53,923 nucleotides of DNA from Bacteroidaceae bacterium (GCA_017381015.1 JAFOCV010000067.1:1-53923); one strand, 5' to 3'; shown: positions 38,724 to 46,123, counted from the stretch's first letter. The notes: generated by a model from the sequence alone, not told the origin. A program made the numbers and translations.

Positions 38724-38795
38724 TATTATTATATATAATGTGGAGAAGCGAATTAAATATAATTTCGAGATATAAATATTAAAACAATGTATTTT

Positions 38796-38812
38796 TGCGT
38801 AGTTTTTACGCA
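38796..38812. promoter_or_regulatory. Palindrome TGCGTA-N5-TACGCA, probable operator 1
   Basis: TGCGTA (38796-38801) and TACGCA (38807-38812) are perfect 6-bp arms with a 5-bp AT-rich spacer. A second copy lies 52 bp downstream. It is upstream of the cassette's -7 box. Confidence 0.65.
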
Positions 38813-38841
38813 GATTATTTCTGTAGTAAAACAAAAAACTA

Positions 38842-38849
38842 TATCTTTG
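38842..38849 (+). promoter_or_regulatory. -7 box TATCTTTG of the NAD/ADP-ribose cassette
   Basis: TATCTTTG fits TAnnTTTG and ends 17 bp before the first ATG of the cassette. Its last two bases are also the first two of operator 2. Confidence 0.6.
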
Positions 38850-38864
38850 CGTAAAAATTACACA
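38848..38864. promoter_or_regulatory. Palindrome TGCGTA-N5-TACACA, probable operator 2
   Basis: The same 17-bp motif as operator 1 with one mismatch. It covers the expected transcription start, so a bound protein would block transcription. Centre-to-centre distance to operator 1 is 52 bp, close to five helical turns. Confidence 0.65.
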
Positions 38865-38866
38865 CC

Positions 38867-39931
38867 ATGAGTACCTTAAATCGAAAATTAGTAGTTATGG
38901 GAGGAAGTTTTAACCCTCCAACAATAGCACATTTTTTGCTGATGAAAAATGCTATTGATGAATTAGATGCTGAGCTGGGTTACTTTGTTCCTGTAAGCGA
39001 TGCTTATCTAAGACGTAAAATGCGTCATATTCATCCACCTATTGTTCTCCCTGAGGACATGCGTATGGAGATGCTAGAGGCTATGTGTGAAGATGATAGT
39101 AGAATGCGTGTTTCTGACATAGAACTTGGATATATAGAAGCTCGAACCCTTCCTACACTAAAGTTGTTTAAGGAAGAACTACCAGAATATGAATTGTACT
39201 TCATAATGGGTGATGACAAACTGGATTTACTCAGTCATCTCGTTGAAAAAGCTTCGTTCTTTGATACAGCTAAAGTAATACTATATTCAAGAAACTCAAA
39301 GACGACTGAATCTAGTTTGAAGAAACATGAAATCCTTTCTAGCTATACTCACAATATTGTGATGTTATCTCAGCCTGAAGGAATAAACGGTATCAGTTCT
39401 TCATTGATAAGAAACAGATTGCTAGCTGGAGAATCGTGCAAAGAGTTGCTTGTTCCTGGTGTGTGGGAAATATTCAAAAGAATTAAAGCTGAGAATTATC
39501 CTGATGTGATATATTCATTCAAAGATGAGTATGATTTCCTAAGCAATAGATTCGGATGCTCATTCATATGGCAAGGGATTAGATATAATAATGTAGAAAC
39601 AGCCTTTCAGTCCTTTAAATATGAAGATGAAGCGGAAAGAAAACTGTGTAGTAGGCAATCTGCAGAAAAAGCCGCTATGAAAGGAGGACAAATCATTCCG
39701 TCTCTAGAGTGGGAAGAAAGAAAATTGGAAACCATGATGTCCATACAAGTTGCGAAATTCAGTCAGAATCCTAGTTTGATGAAAAGATTAATAGCAACCG
39801 GTGAATGCAAATTAATTAATGGCAACCACAAAAAGGAAACCTACTGGGGAGTTGACCTATACAGCTGGAAAGGGGAAAATAATTTAGGCAAAATATTAAT
39901 GACAATAAGAGATAAGGAGAAGAAAAAATGA
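38867..39931 (+). CDS. Fusion of NMN/NaMN adenylyltransferase-like domain and NADAR domain
   Basis: Residues 1 to about 205 are a nucleotidyltransferase of the NadD/NadR type: MGGSFNPPTIAHFLL, where T19-I-A-H22 replaces the HXGH motif but keeps the second His, and ISSSLIRNRL, matching the (S/T)XXXR signature. Residues about 213-350 are a NADAR (YbiA-like) domain: YSFKDEYDFLSNRFGCSF, NVETAFQSFKY, VAKFSQNPSLMKRL and YWGVDLYSWKGENNLGKIL. The first half would make NAD from (nicotinate) mononucleotide and ATP. NADAR proteins remove ADP-ribose or act on its derivatives. It is the first gene of the cassette and overlaps the next by 4 bp (ATGA). The coding sequence is AT-rich compared with neighbouring housekeeping genes. 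Confidence 0.85.
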   Translation: MSTLNRKLVVMGGSFNPPTIAHFLLMKNAIDELDAELGYFVPVSDAYLRRKMRHIHPPIVLPEDMRMEMLEAMCEDDSRMRVSDIELGYIEARTLPTLKLFKEELPEYELYFIMGDDKLDLLSHLVEKASFFDTAKVILYSRNSKTTESSLKKHEILSSYTHNIVMLSQPEGINGISSSLIRNRLLAGESCKELLVPGVWEIFKRIKAENYPDVIYSFKDEYDFLSNRFGCSFIWQGIRYNNVETAFQSFKYEDEAERKLCSRQSAEKAAMKGGQIIPSLEWEERKLETMMSIQVAKFSQNPSLMKRLIATGECKLINGNHKKETYWGVDLYSWKGENNLGKILMTIRDKEKKK

Positions 39932-40479
39932 GATACAATGTTGAAATAATAAAGGAAATGGTTCGCAAGAATCCCACAACTGAGATTATATATTTCTGGG
40001 GACACACACCTAATTTGAAGAAAATGACTAAATCATGCTTTAGTCAGTGGTATGATGTTTACTTTGAAGTGGATGGTATTCAATATCATACTACCGAACA
40101 ATATATGATGGCAAGTAAAGCAAGATTATTTGGCGATGAAGATACATTGAAAGAAATCATGAATGCCACCAATCCTTCTGAGTACAAGAAATTGGGACGA
40201 AAGGTTAAAGGATTCGAACCAACTCTTTGGGACGAGAAGAAACTTGATATCGTAGTAGAAGGAAACAAATCTAAGTTTGGACAAAATCCTAAGTTAAAGG
40301 AATACTTACTCTCTACGGATGATGCAATTTTAGTGGAAGCTAGTCCTTATGACAATATTTGGGGTATAGGCCTGGACAGAGACACTGCTATTAATGGTAA
40401 AGTAGAGGATTGGAAAGGCGAGAATCTACTTGGATGTGCCTTGATGGAAGTAAGAGATTATTTGAGAAACATGAAATAA
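39928..40479 (+). CDS. Stand-alone NADAR (YbiA-like) protein
   Basis: The 183-residue protein is a full NADAR domain: IYFWGHTPN, CFSQWYDVYFEVDGIQYHTTEQYMM split across the N-terminus, KARLFGDEDTLKEIM, and WGIGLDRDTAINGKVEDWKGENLLGCALMEVR. Known NADARs split ADP-ribose from guanine bases or process ADP-ribose-like metabolites. It starts in an ATGA overlap with the fusion gene, so the two NADARs are made together. They differ clearly in sequence, which suggests different substrates rather than a recent duplication. Confidence 0.9.
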   Translation: MRYNVEIIKEMVRKNPTTEIIYFWGHTPNLKKMTKSCFSQWYDVYFEVDGIQYHTTEQYMMASKARLFGDEDTLKEIMNATNPSEYKKLGRKVKGFEPTLWDEKKLDIVVEGNKSKFGQNPKLKEYLLSTDDAILVEASPYDNIWGIGLDRDTAINGKVEDWKGENLLGCALMEVRDYLRNMK

Positions 40480-40488
40480 TTAATCATT

Positions 40489-41187
40489 ATGGTAGAAAAT
40501 AATAAGATGTACTCGTATAAGTATCCTCATCCTGCGGTGACGGCAGATTGCGTGATATTCGGTTTTGATGGTGTAAGTATCAAAGTTTTACTGATTCAGC
40601 GTGGCATTGAGCCATACAAAGGACAGTGGGCTTTTCCTGGTGGTTTCCTGAAGATGAACGAAACCGTGGAGGAATGTGCAAAGCGCGAGTTGGAAGAAGA
40701 AACAGGCTTAAAAAGTGCTTCTGTAGAACAGTTTTATACTTTCTCTGCAGTAAATCGCGACCCTCGCGAACGAGTAATAACTGTGGCTCACTATGCCTTG
40801 GTTCGTCTATCGGAAGTCAAAGGTGGAGATGATGCCGCATCTGCCAAGTGGTTTGCTATGAATGAAATACCAAGCCTGGCTTTTGACCACGACCATATCC
40901 TAAGATTGGCAGTAAAATGCCTGAAGGAACGCATCTGCTTCGAGCCAATTGGTTTTGAGTTATTACCAGAAGTCTTCACCATGACCGAATTGCAGAATCT
41001 CTATGAAGCAATCTTGGAGGTTAAGTTTGACCGTCGTAATTTCTACAACAAGATGCTTAAGCTTGGAATTCTCTCTGATGCAGAGCCTCGACCTGCAAAC
41101 ACATCACGACGCACTCCATGTAAATATCGCTTCAATGCCGAAAAGTATGCAGAACTAAAACAAAAGGGATTTAGATTGGAATTTTAA
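40489..41187 (+). CDS. Nudix hydrolase with C-terminal winged helix (NrtR-type regulator)
   Basis: The 232-residue protein has a Nudix domain (about 10-150) and a winged-helix region (about 160-232). The Nudix box is intact: G52-X5-E58-X7-R66-E-L-E-E-E71-T-G-L. It may therefore hydrolyse or bind ADP-ribose or a related nucleotide. NrtR proteins repress NAD-synthesis genes and let go when ADP-ribose binds. It sits inside a NAD cassette with paired palindromes at its promoter, so autoregulation of the cassette is the simplest reading. It is 9 bp after the second NADAR gene and shares the family layout of the AraR-like protein at 1060. Confidence 0.85.
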   Translation: MVENNKMYSYKYPHPAVTADCVIFGFDGVSIKVLLIQRGIEPYKGQWAFPGGFLKMNETVEECAKRELEEETGLKSASVEQFYTFSAVNRDPRERVITVAHYALVRLSEVKGGDDAASAKWFAMNEIPSLAFDHDHILRLAVKCLKERICFEPIGFELLPEVFTMTELQNLYEAILEVKFDRRNFYNKMLKLGILSDAEPRPANTSRRTPCKYRFNAEKYAELKQKGFRLEF

Positions 41188-41200
41188 AACATGTAAGACT

Positions 41201-42004
41201 ATGTACAACAGACAATATACACCCGAGAGAATAACGAAACTCAAGGAGAATGAAATATTTGTATTTGGAAGCAACCTAGCAGGTTCACATGGTGGTGGTG
41301 CAGCTCGTCAAGCCTACGAGCACTTTGGTGCCATATGGGGACAAGGTGTCGGCTTGCAAGGTCAAAGCTACGGCATACCTACCATGCATGGAGGAGTAGA
41401 TGCTATCAAGCCATATGTGGATGAGTTTATTAAGTTTGCCAAGGAAGAAAAAGAGTTGATATTCTTTGTAACACAAATAGGTTGTGGTATTGCTGGCTTT
41501 AGAGTGGCAGAGATTGCACCATTGTTTAAGAATGCTATGCAAATAGAGAATATCATTCTACCAGAAAAATTTGTAGACATTCTCACTTCTGGTGACAAAT
41601 ACAATCTGGAGAGATTTGTCCAGGCACAAAATTACATGTATAAGCAGGCCTTGGAAGAAATAGAAGATGGATATAAACAATCTCACTGGATATGGTACAT
41701 CTTCCCTCAACTCGCATCTCTTGGTCATAGCAGTAATGCAAAATACTACGGCATCAGTGGATATGATGAGGCTGAGGCTTACTTGAATCATCCCATTCTC
41801 GGAACACGACTAAGAGAAGTGACAAATGCTCTGCTATCTCATAGAGGTCAGGATGTCAATGATATCTTCGGCGGTTTGGATGCAATGAAAGTACGCTCAT
41901 GTATGACTTTATTCGATGCTGTTTCTCCTGGAGATATTTTTAAAAAAGTAATAAGCGTATTCTACAATGGCATATATGACAAACGAACACTGGATTATAT
42001 GTAG
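41201..42004 (+). CDS. Fusion of macro-like (A1S_2505-type) domain and DUF1810
   Basis: Residues 1 to about 130 resemble a macro-like family seen in phages and bacteria: FVFGSNLAGSHGGGAARQAY, GQGVGLQGQSYGIPT and VTQIGCGIAGFRVAEIAPLF. Such folds bind ADP-ribose or its derivatives. Residues about 138-267 are a clear DUF1810 domain: ALEEIEDGYKQSHWIWYIFP, YYGISGYDEAEAYLNHPILG, IFGGLDAMKVRSCMTLFD. DUF1810 has no firm function but has been linked by context to NAD/ADP-ribose metabolism. It follows the Nudix gene by 13 bp. The two domains are in one frame without a break. Confidence 0.8.
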   Translation: MYNRQYTPERITKLKENEIFVFGSNLAGSHGGGAARQAYEHFGAIWGQGVGLQGQSYGIPTMHGGVDAIKPYVDEFIKFAKEEKELIFFVTQIGCGIAGFRVAEIAPLFKNAMQIENIILPEKFVDILTSGDKYNLERFVQAQNYMYKQALEEIEDGYKQSHWIWYIFPQLASLGHSSNAKYYGISGYDEAEAYLNHPILGTRLREVTNALLSHRGQDVNDIFGGLDAMKVRSCMTLFDAVSPGDIFKKVISVFYNGIYDKRTLDYM

Positions 42005-42148
42005 CGATTAGACACGTAATGATGGAATCAACAGAGAATTTTCTTCATAAAAAAACAGAAAGTGATAGATTGAGGGTTACTTACCACTCTATTACAACAT
42101 AAAGAGAGGTGAAAGGATTTAAATGATAAACAATTAAGAAAAAGAACC

Positions 42149-42988
42149 ATGAAACTAAAGGATTTATTTACAAAGAAAAAGACTGTCATTACAGAAACAA
42201 AGACCACAACAATAACAACGGAAGAGAACATTTGTACCGAGAAGAATGAGCAGAAGCCCTTTGGTAAGGTGGCTCCAGAAAAGATTGGTGTGCTAGACAT
42301 GGTCATAGCATTTGACACTACGGGTTCCATGGCCGCCTATATCGATGCGGTGCGTCAGGAAGTGGCAGAATTGATACCAAACTTGTTCAAGGACAATGAA
42401 GACCTAAGACTTGGAATAGTAGCATTTGGCGACTACTGCGATATGAATAATGCACAAGACTTTGGCAATGCTTATCAATGTTTGATGCCTACGGATAGAG
42501 AAAATGATATTATCAAATTTGTTAGAGAAACGAAAGACACTAGCGGTGGTGATGGTGACGAATTCTACGAGTTGGTTATCAAGAAAATTGTGGAAGAAAC
42601 ACCTTGGCGAGAGAATTCCACTCGTGCTATACTATTGATTTCTGATGCTGAGCCTCATCCATTGGGTTATACCTACAAAGATTATGTGGTGGGTAATCAA
42701 ATTGATTGGCGAAAGGAAGCCCAAAAGGCAGCCGATATGAAAATCAAGATTGACACCGTTACTATTACCGATGAACCTTGGTACAAGGAACTCTCCAAGA
42801 TGACAAATGGTATCAGCGTACCTTTTACAAGTGGACACAAAACAGCACGACTAGTGGAAGCTGCAACAATGGCTAGAGGTTCGATGAAGGCCAGAATGAA
42901 ATTCGACAAGTTATATAGTGATTGCATAGACGAAGAATGCATAAGCATGTTCGCATCATACAAGGACGAGCGTGATAAATGCTTATAA
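42149..42988 (+). CDS. VWA-domain protein with MIDAS motif
   Basis: The 279-residue protein has a Thr/Lys/Glu-rich N-terminus (about 1-45) and a von Willebrand factor A domain (about 47-235) with the metal-ion site D56-T-T-G-S60-M in VIAFDTTGSM, plus SGGDGDEFYE and LLISDAEPHP. VWA domains hold protein complexes together through a bound metal ion. It is 144 bp after the DUF1810 gene, the largest gap in the cassette, and 43 bp before a PP2C phosphatase. VWA plus PP2C recalls the TerY-phosphatase-kinase triads, but there is no kinase here. Confidence 0.82.
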   Translation: MKLKDLFTKKKTVITETKTTTITTEENICTEKNEQKPFGKVAPEKIGVLDMVIAFDTTGSMAAYIDAVRQEVAELIPNLFKDNEDLRLGIVAFGDYCDMNNAQDFGNAYQCLMPTDRENDIIKFVRETKDTSGGDGDEFYELVIKKIVEETPWRENSTRAILLISDAEPHPLGYTYKDYVVGNQIDWRKEAQKAADMKIKIDTVTITDEPWYKELSKMTNGISVPFTSGHKTARLVEAATMARGSMKARMKFDKLYSDCIDEECISMFASYKDERDKCL

Positions 42989-43031
42989 TGTAACGATTCA
43001 ATCAACTTTTAATTTCTACCCCTCATAACCT

Positions 43032-43709
43032 ATGAAAATCAAATTCGCTTTTATCAGCAAAACTGGTCGTCGTTCCAATAACGAAGACTATGTAAAAGTT
43101 ATAGACAAGTCGGATGAATCACGCTGGCTGGGAGTCGTGTGTGATGGTATGGGTGGACATGCTATGGGAGAAGTGGCTAGCGAAACGGTATGTAATGCAA
43201 TATGCGATTATTGGGAACGTTTTACTGATGAGGATTTGGTTGTTAAAGCCAGAAGAGCTTGCCGTTCCGCTTCCGCTAAATTGGATGAGCTTGCATTAGG
43301 AACGAATCATGTCCAAATGGGAACCACCCTTGTAATGGCAAGTATTGACGGTGACACAATCACCATCACCCATTGTGGCGATAGCCGTTGTTATTTGATG
43401 CGTGATAACGAATTGGTCTATCAAACAAAAGATCACGTAGGAGATAGCTTTGGCTGGGAAATTGTCACAAAATGCTTTTTCTCTTATAAACCTGAAGCGG
43501 CAGTACCAGAAATTGCACAGTTTCCAATACAAGCTGGTGATAGAATACTAATCTGCTCAGATGGTTTGTACAAGAGCATTCCTCCACAGATTCTGAAGGC
43601 AAGAATGATGGACGATAAATCTCCCGAAGAGATTCTGGATGTCTTCGATTTCTTGTGTGAAAAGAGTGGCGATGACAACTACAGCGCTATTATGGCATTT
43701 GTTGAATAA
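43032..43709 (+). CDS. PP2C-family Ser/Thr protein phosphatase
   Basis: The 225-residue protein has the full set of PP2C motifs: RRSNNEDY (E18, D19), VCDGMGGHAMGEVAS (D38), THCGDSRCYL, ICSDGLYKSI and GDDNYSA. All metal-binding aspartates are present, so it should be an active Mn/Mg-dependent phosphatase. It lies between the VWA gene (43 bp) and the caspase-like gene (17 bp). No protein kinase is found in the window, so its target phosphoprotein must come from elsewhere. Confidence 0.92.
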   Translation: MKIKFAFISKTGRRSNNEDYVKVIDKSDESRWLGVVCDGMGGHAMGEVASETVCNAICDYWERFTDEDLVVKARRACRSASAKLDELALGTNHVQMGTTLVMASIDGDTITITHCGDSRCYLMRDNELVYQTKDHVGDSFGWEIVTKCFFSYKPEAAVPEIAQFPIQAGDRILICSDGLYKSIPPQILKARMMDDKSPEEILDVFDFLCEKSGDDNYSAIMAFVE

Positions 43710-43726
43710 AGGTTTCCGAAAAAAGT

Positions 43727-44275
43727 ATGTTGATAATTCATCCAAAAGATAAGACTACAAAGGTATTGTCTAGGCTCTATGAGGGTCTAGACATACGCTT
43801 TGTGGACCAGAGTAAAAATAATACCGAGGTCAAACATATACTAAACCACACATCTCAGGTAGAACGCATCATACTCTTGGGACATGGTTCTGACCGAGGG
43901 TTATTCTCCAAGGAAAATGACGAGATGAAAGAATTCAATCGCCTTATCATATCCCATCAACATGCGTTTTTCCTGAGAAAACATGGTGGCAATATCATAG
44001 GTATATGGTGCCATGCCGAAAAGTTTGCACGTGAGGAAGGCCTGCATGGACTATTCTCTGGTATGATTATATCTGAAAAAGAAGAGGCAGATGAATACAA
44101 CGTAAGCGCCACACAGGAGGAGATTGACGAGGCTAATGAAATAATGTTCTCCAGATTGAGACGTCTGCTGGACACTGATACGCCCTTGCACGAGATACCA
44201 GAGCAATTGAAAGAGATGAATGACAAGCATTCTCCCATTACTGATTTCAACTACGAACGCTTTTTCTTTCTATAA
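43727..44275 (+). CDS. Small protein with caspase-like His/Cys arrangement
   Basis: I do not recognise a named family with certainty. The 182-residue protein has two hydrophobic strands each ending in a candidate catalytic residue: ERIILLGHGSDRGLFS (H53) and NIIGIWCHAEKFA (C95), followed by GLHGLFSGMIISEKEEA. A strand-GHG and strand-Cys pair is how caspase, clostripain and CHAT peptidases arrange their dyad. The C-terminal half is charged and helical. The 42-residue His-Cys spacing fits a minimal caspase-like fold. It is translated directly after the PP2C gene. A non-peptidase role is possible. Confidence 0.6.
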   Translation: MLIIHPKDKTTKVLSRLYEGLDIRFVDQSKNNTEVKHILNHTSQVERIILLGHGSDRGLFSKENDEMKEFNRLIISHQHAFFLRKHGGNIIGIWCHAEKFAREEGLHGLFSGMIISEKEEADEYNVSATQEEIDEANEIMFSRLRRLLDTDTPLHEIPEQLKEMNDKHSPITDFNYERFFFL

Positions 44276-44324
44276 GAAATCCGTACAAACAAAGATTGAT
44301 TCACTCCATTAAAACAACTCTACA

Positions 44325-44897
44325 ATGAATATCGACATATTGTTGAGTACCGGCATAGAAAACATTGCTAAAGTCTACGGCGGAGTGAGGGGCACTACTC
44401 TATCCTCTCGTCACAATCTCAGGCACTGGCAAACAATTGTGGATAGCGGTGTGAGAACCATTATTGAATTGCGTCACGCTGACCACTCCGACAGATTATG
44501 TCAGATGTGCCATAGGTATGGCATACGTTATTTGTCTCTCCCTATGGATAGTAATCTAATCCCTGACGAGAATATTGCTAATACTCTAAAGGATTTTTTC
44601 ATGGCCATAGAACATGGAAATTTCTATATCGCCTGCGCCATGGGACTTCACCGCACCGACTTGGCACTCTCTGTCTATTGGGTGTTTTATGGAGCTGACA
44701 AAGGGCTGCCTCCTCCATTCCTAAAAGGGCACACCGTTAATGGTGAGATAATTAAGAGCCGAGTTCACAACAAGATATTCAGACGCCTTAATAGTCTCTA
44801 TAACTATCTGATCACTCATAACGTTATTCCTATCCCAGACATTGACACATTCAAGAAAAGGAAAGAACTGCTACTTGCGCCTGCTGAAAGTGTATGA
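44325..44897 (+). CDS. Dual-specificity/tyrosine phosphatase-like protein
   Basis: The 190-residue protein has a cysteine-phosphatase P-loop C104-AMGLH-R110-T in FYIACAMGLHRTD, preceded by the strand GVRTIIELR and IRYLSLPMD, whose Asp is a candidate general acid. The usual His before the catalytic Cys is Ala here (A103). It could act on phosphoproteins or on small phosphorylated molecules such as ADP-ribose-1''-phosphate. It is 49 bp after the caspase-like gene and ends the cassette; the next gene is on the other strand. Confidence 0.72.
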   Translation: MNIDILLSTGIENIAKVYGGVRGTTLSSRHNLRHWQTIVDSGVRTIIELRHADHSDRLCQMCHRYGIRYLSLPMDSNLIPDENIANTLKDFFMAIEHGNFYIACAMGLHRTDLALSVYWVFYGADKGLPPPFLKGHTVNGEIIKSRVHNKIFRRLNSLYNYLITHNVIPIPDIDTFKKRKELLLAPAESV

Positions 44898-44961
44898 TGC
44901 CCTATATGCTAGATGAGTATATAGTGTGAATGGTTTAGGTAGGTTAAAGAAAGAATGTAAA

Positions 44962-46065
44962 TTATTTGGAATTTCCTCCTCCTATACGGAAAGCCATTGG
45001 AGAGCAACCATGCTGTTTGGAGAAAAAACGAGCAAACTCGGCTTGAGTGGGAAATCCCAATCGTATGCTTATCTCCTGAACCGTAAGTCTGGTGCTGGTA
45101 AGGAGTGTACAGGCTTCCTGAAGGAGATAATCCGAGAGTATCTGTTTGGGCGAGCGACCAACCATCTTGTCAGTAATGCTACAAAGATACCGAGGAGATA
45201 CGCACAAGCTGGAGGCATAGAAGGCTATACTATGCTCACTATTATAATGTTCGGCAATGAGGGAGATAAAACTATTGTAGACATCGGCCGAGCGAAGCGC
45301 GTATGTTCCATTATGGGAAGGAGACACTGCATACACCACCTGAGAATGGAGATAAGTGTGGGCATTGGAAACAGCCTCTGTGGTATCATCACCCAAAGCA
45401 TAGCGAGTGGCTATAGCTGAGGACAAAGCACCTGAGACACCATGGCGTTGCCAACCTTCGGTATTACGAGAGGTAAAAAAGCGGTGACCGCCTTCGTGCA
45501 AGAGCAAAGCAGTGAGAAATCCCTCACGGGTGTGACCACCACGCATCATCACGGCTTTGGCTCCCATGTCTCGCAATTGTTGTGCTGCTTGTAAAAGTTC
45601 TTCATCGGTAGAGATATTTCTTCCTAGCATTATCTCTGCTTCCTTCACTCTTAATATTAATAATGTAGAGAGCGGCAAGAGGTATTTCAACCATGCATCA
45701 AGAGCCTGCGAGGAAAGGATGCGTCGTCCCTGTGAATCAATAACGGATGGAATCATCACACGCTTGGGTATGGCCAAAAGTTGTTCTGGAAGAAGAGAAA
45801 TAGTATGTTCATCACGCACCATACCCACTTTTACTGCTCTAGGAATACTATCCTTCATAGCGGTCTTTATCTGTTCGCTCACCAACTGAGGGGGCAAGTC
45901 GTGAGCAGAGATAACATTCTTTCCTGTTGACACCATCACCGATGTAATAGCCATCAATGCTCTACCGCCAAGGGCTGAAATAGTACGTATATCTGCACCG
46001 ATACCAGCTTCGCCTGTAGAGTCAGAGCCGGTAATAGTGAGAACAGGAGGGAAATTGGTGGGCAT
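44962..46065 (-). CDS. Degenerate ThiD-like kinase domain fused to an AraC-type HTH
   Basis: Residues 1 to about 255 resemble hydroxymethylpyrimidine (phosphate) kinase ThiD: LTITGSDSTGEAGIGADIRT, TSVMVSTGKNV and VKVGMVRDEHTI. Residues about 265-367 are an AraC/XylS DNA-binding domain with two HTHs (FYASSLCVSPRYLCSITDKM and LTVQEISIRLGFPTQAEFAR). The GTGC anion-hole and catalytic-Cys motif of ThiD is changed to GVSGALSSAIAT, and the DPVM motif reads IPSVIDSQ. I infer a regulator that senses a pyrimidine or pyridoxine-like ligand rather than a working kinase. It lies convergent with the NAD cassette. No thi genes are nearby. Confidence 0.82.
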   Translation of the reverse strand: MPTNFPPVLTITGSDSTGEAGIGADIRTISALGGRALMAITSVMVSTGKNVISAHDLPPQLVSEQIKTAMKDSIPRAVKVGMVRDEHTISLLPEQLLAIPKRVMIPSVIDSQGRRILSSQALDAWLKYLLPLSTLLILRVKEAEIMLGRNISTDEELLQAAQQLRDMGAKAVMMRGGHTREGFLTALLLHEGGHRFFTSRNTEGWQRHGVSGALSSAIATRYALGDDTTEAVSNAHTYLHSQVVYAVSPSHNGTYALRSADVYNSFISLIAEHYNSEHSIAFYASSLCVSPRYLCSITDKMVGRSPKQILSDYLLQEACTLLTSTRLTVQEISIRLGFPTQAEFARFFSKQHGCSPMAFRIGGGNSK

Positions 46066-46123
46066 ATATACAATATATAATGTCTAAAAAAGAATTCTCT
46101 GAGCGGGATGGCCATTCCTAAGC

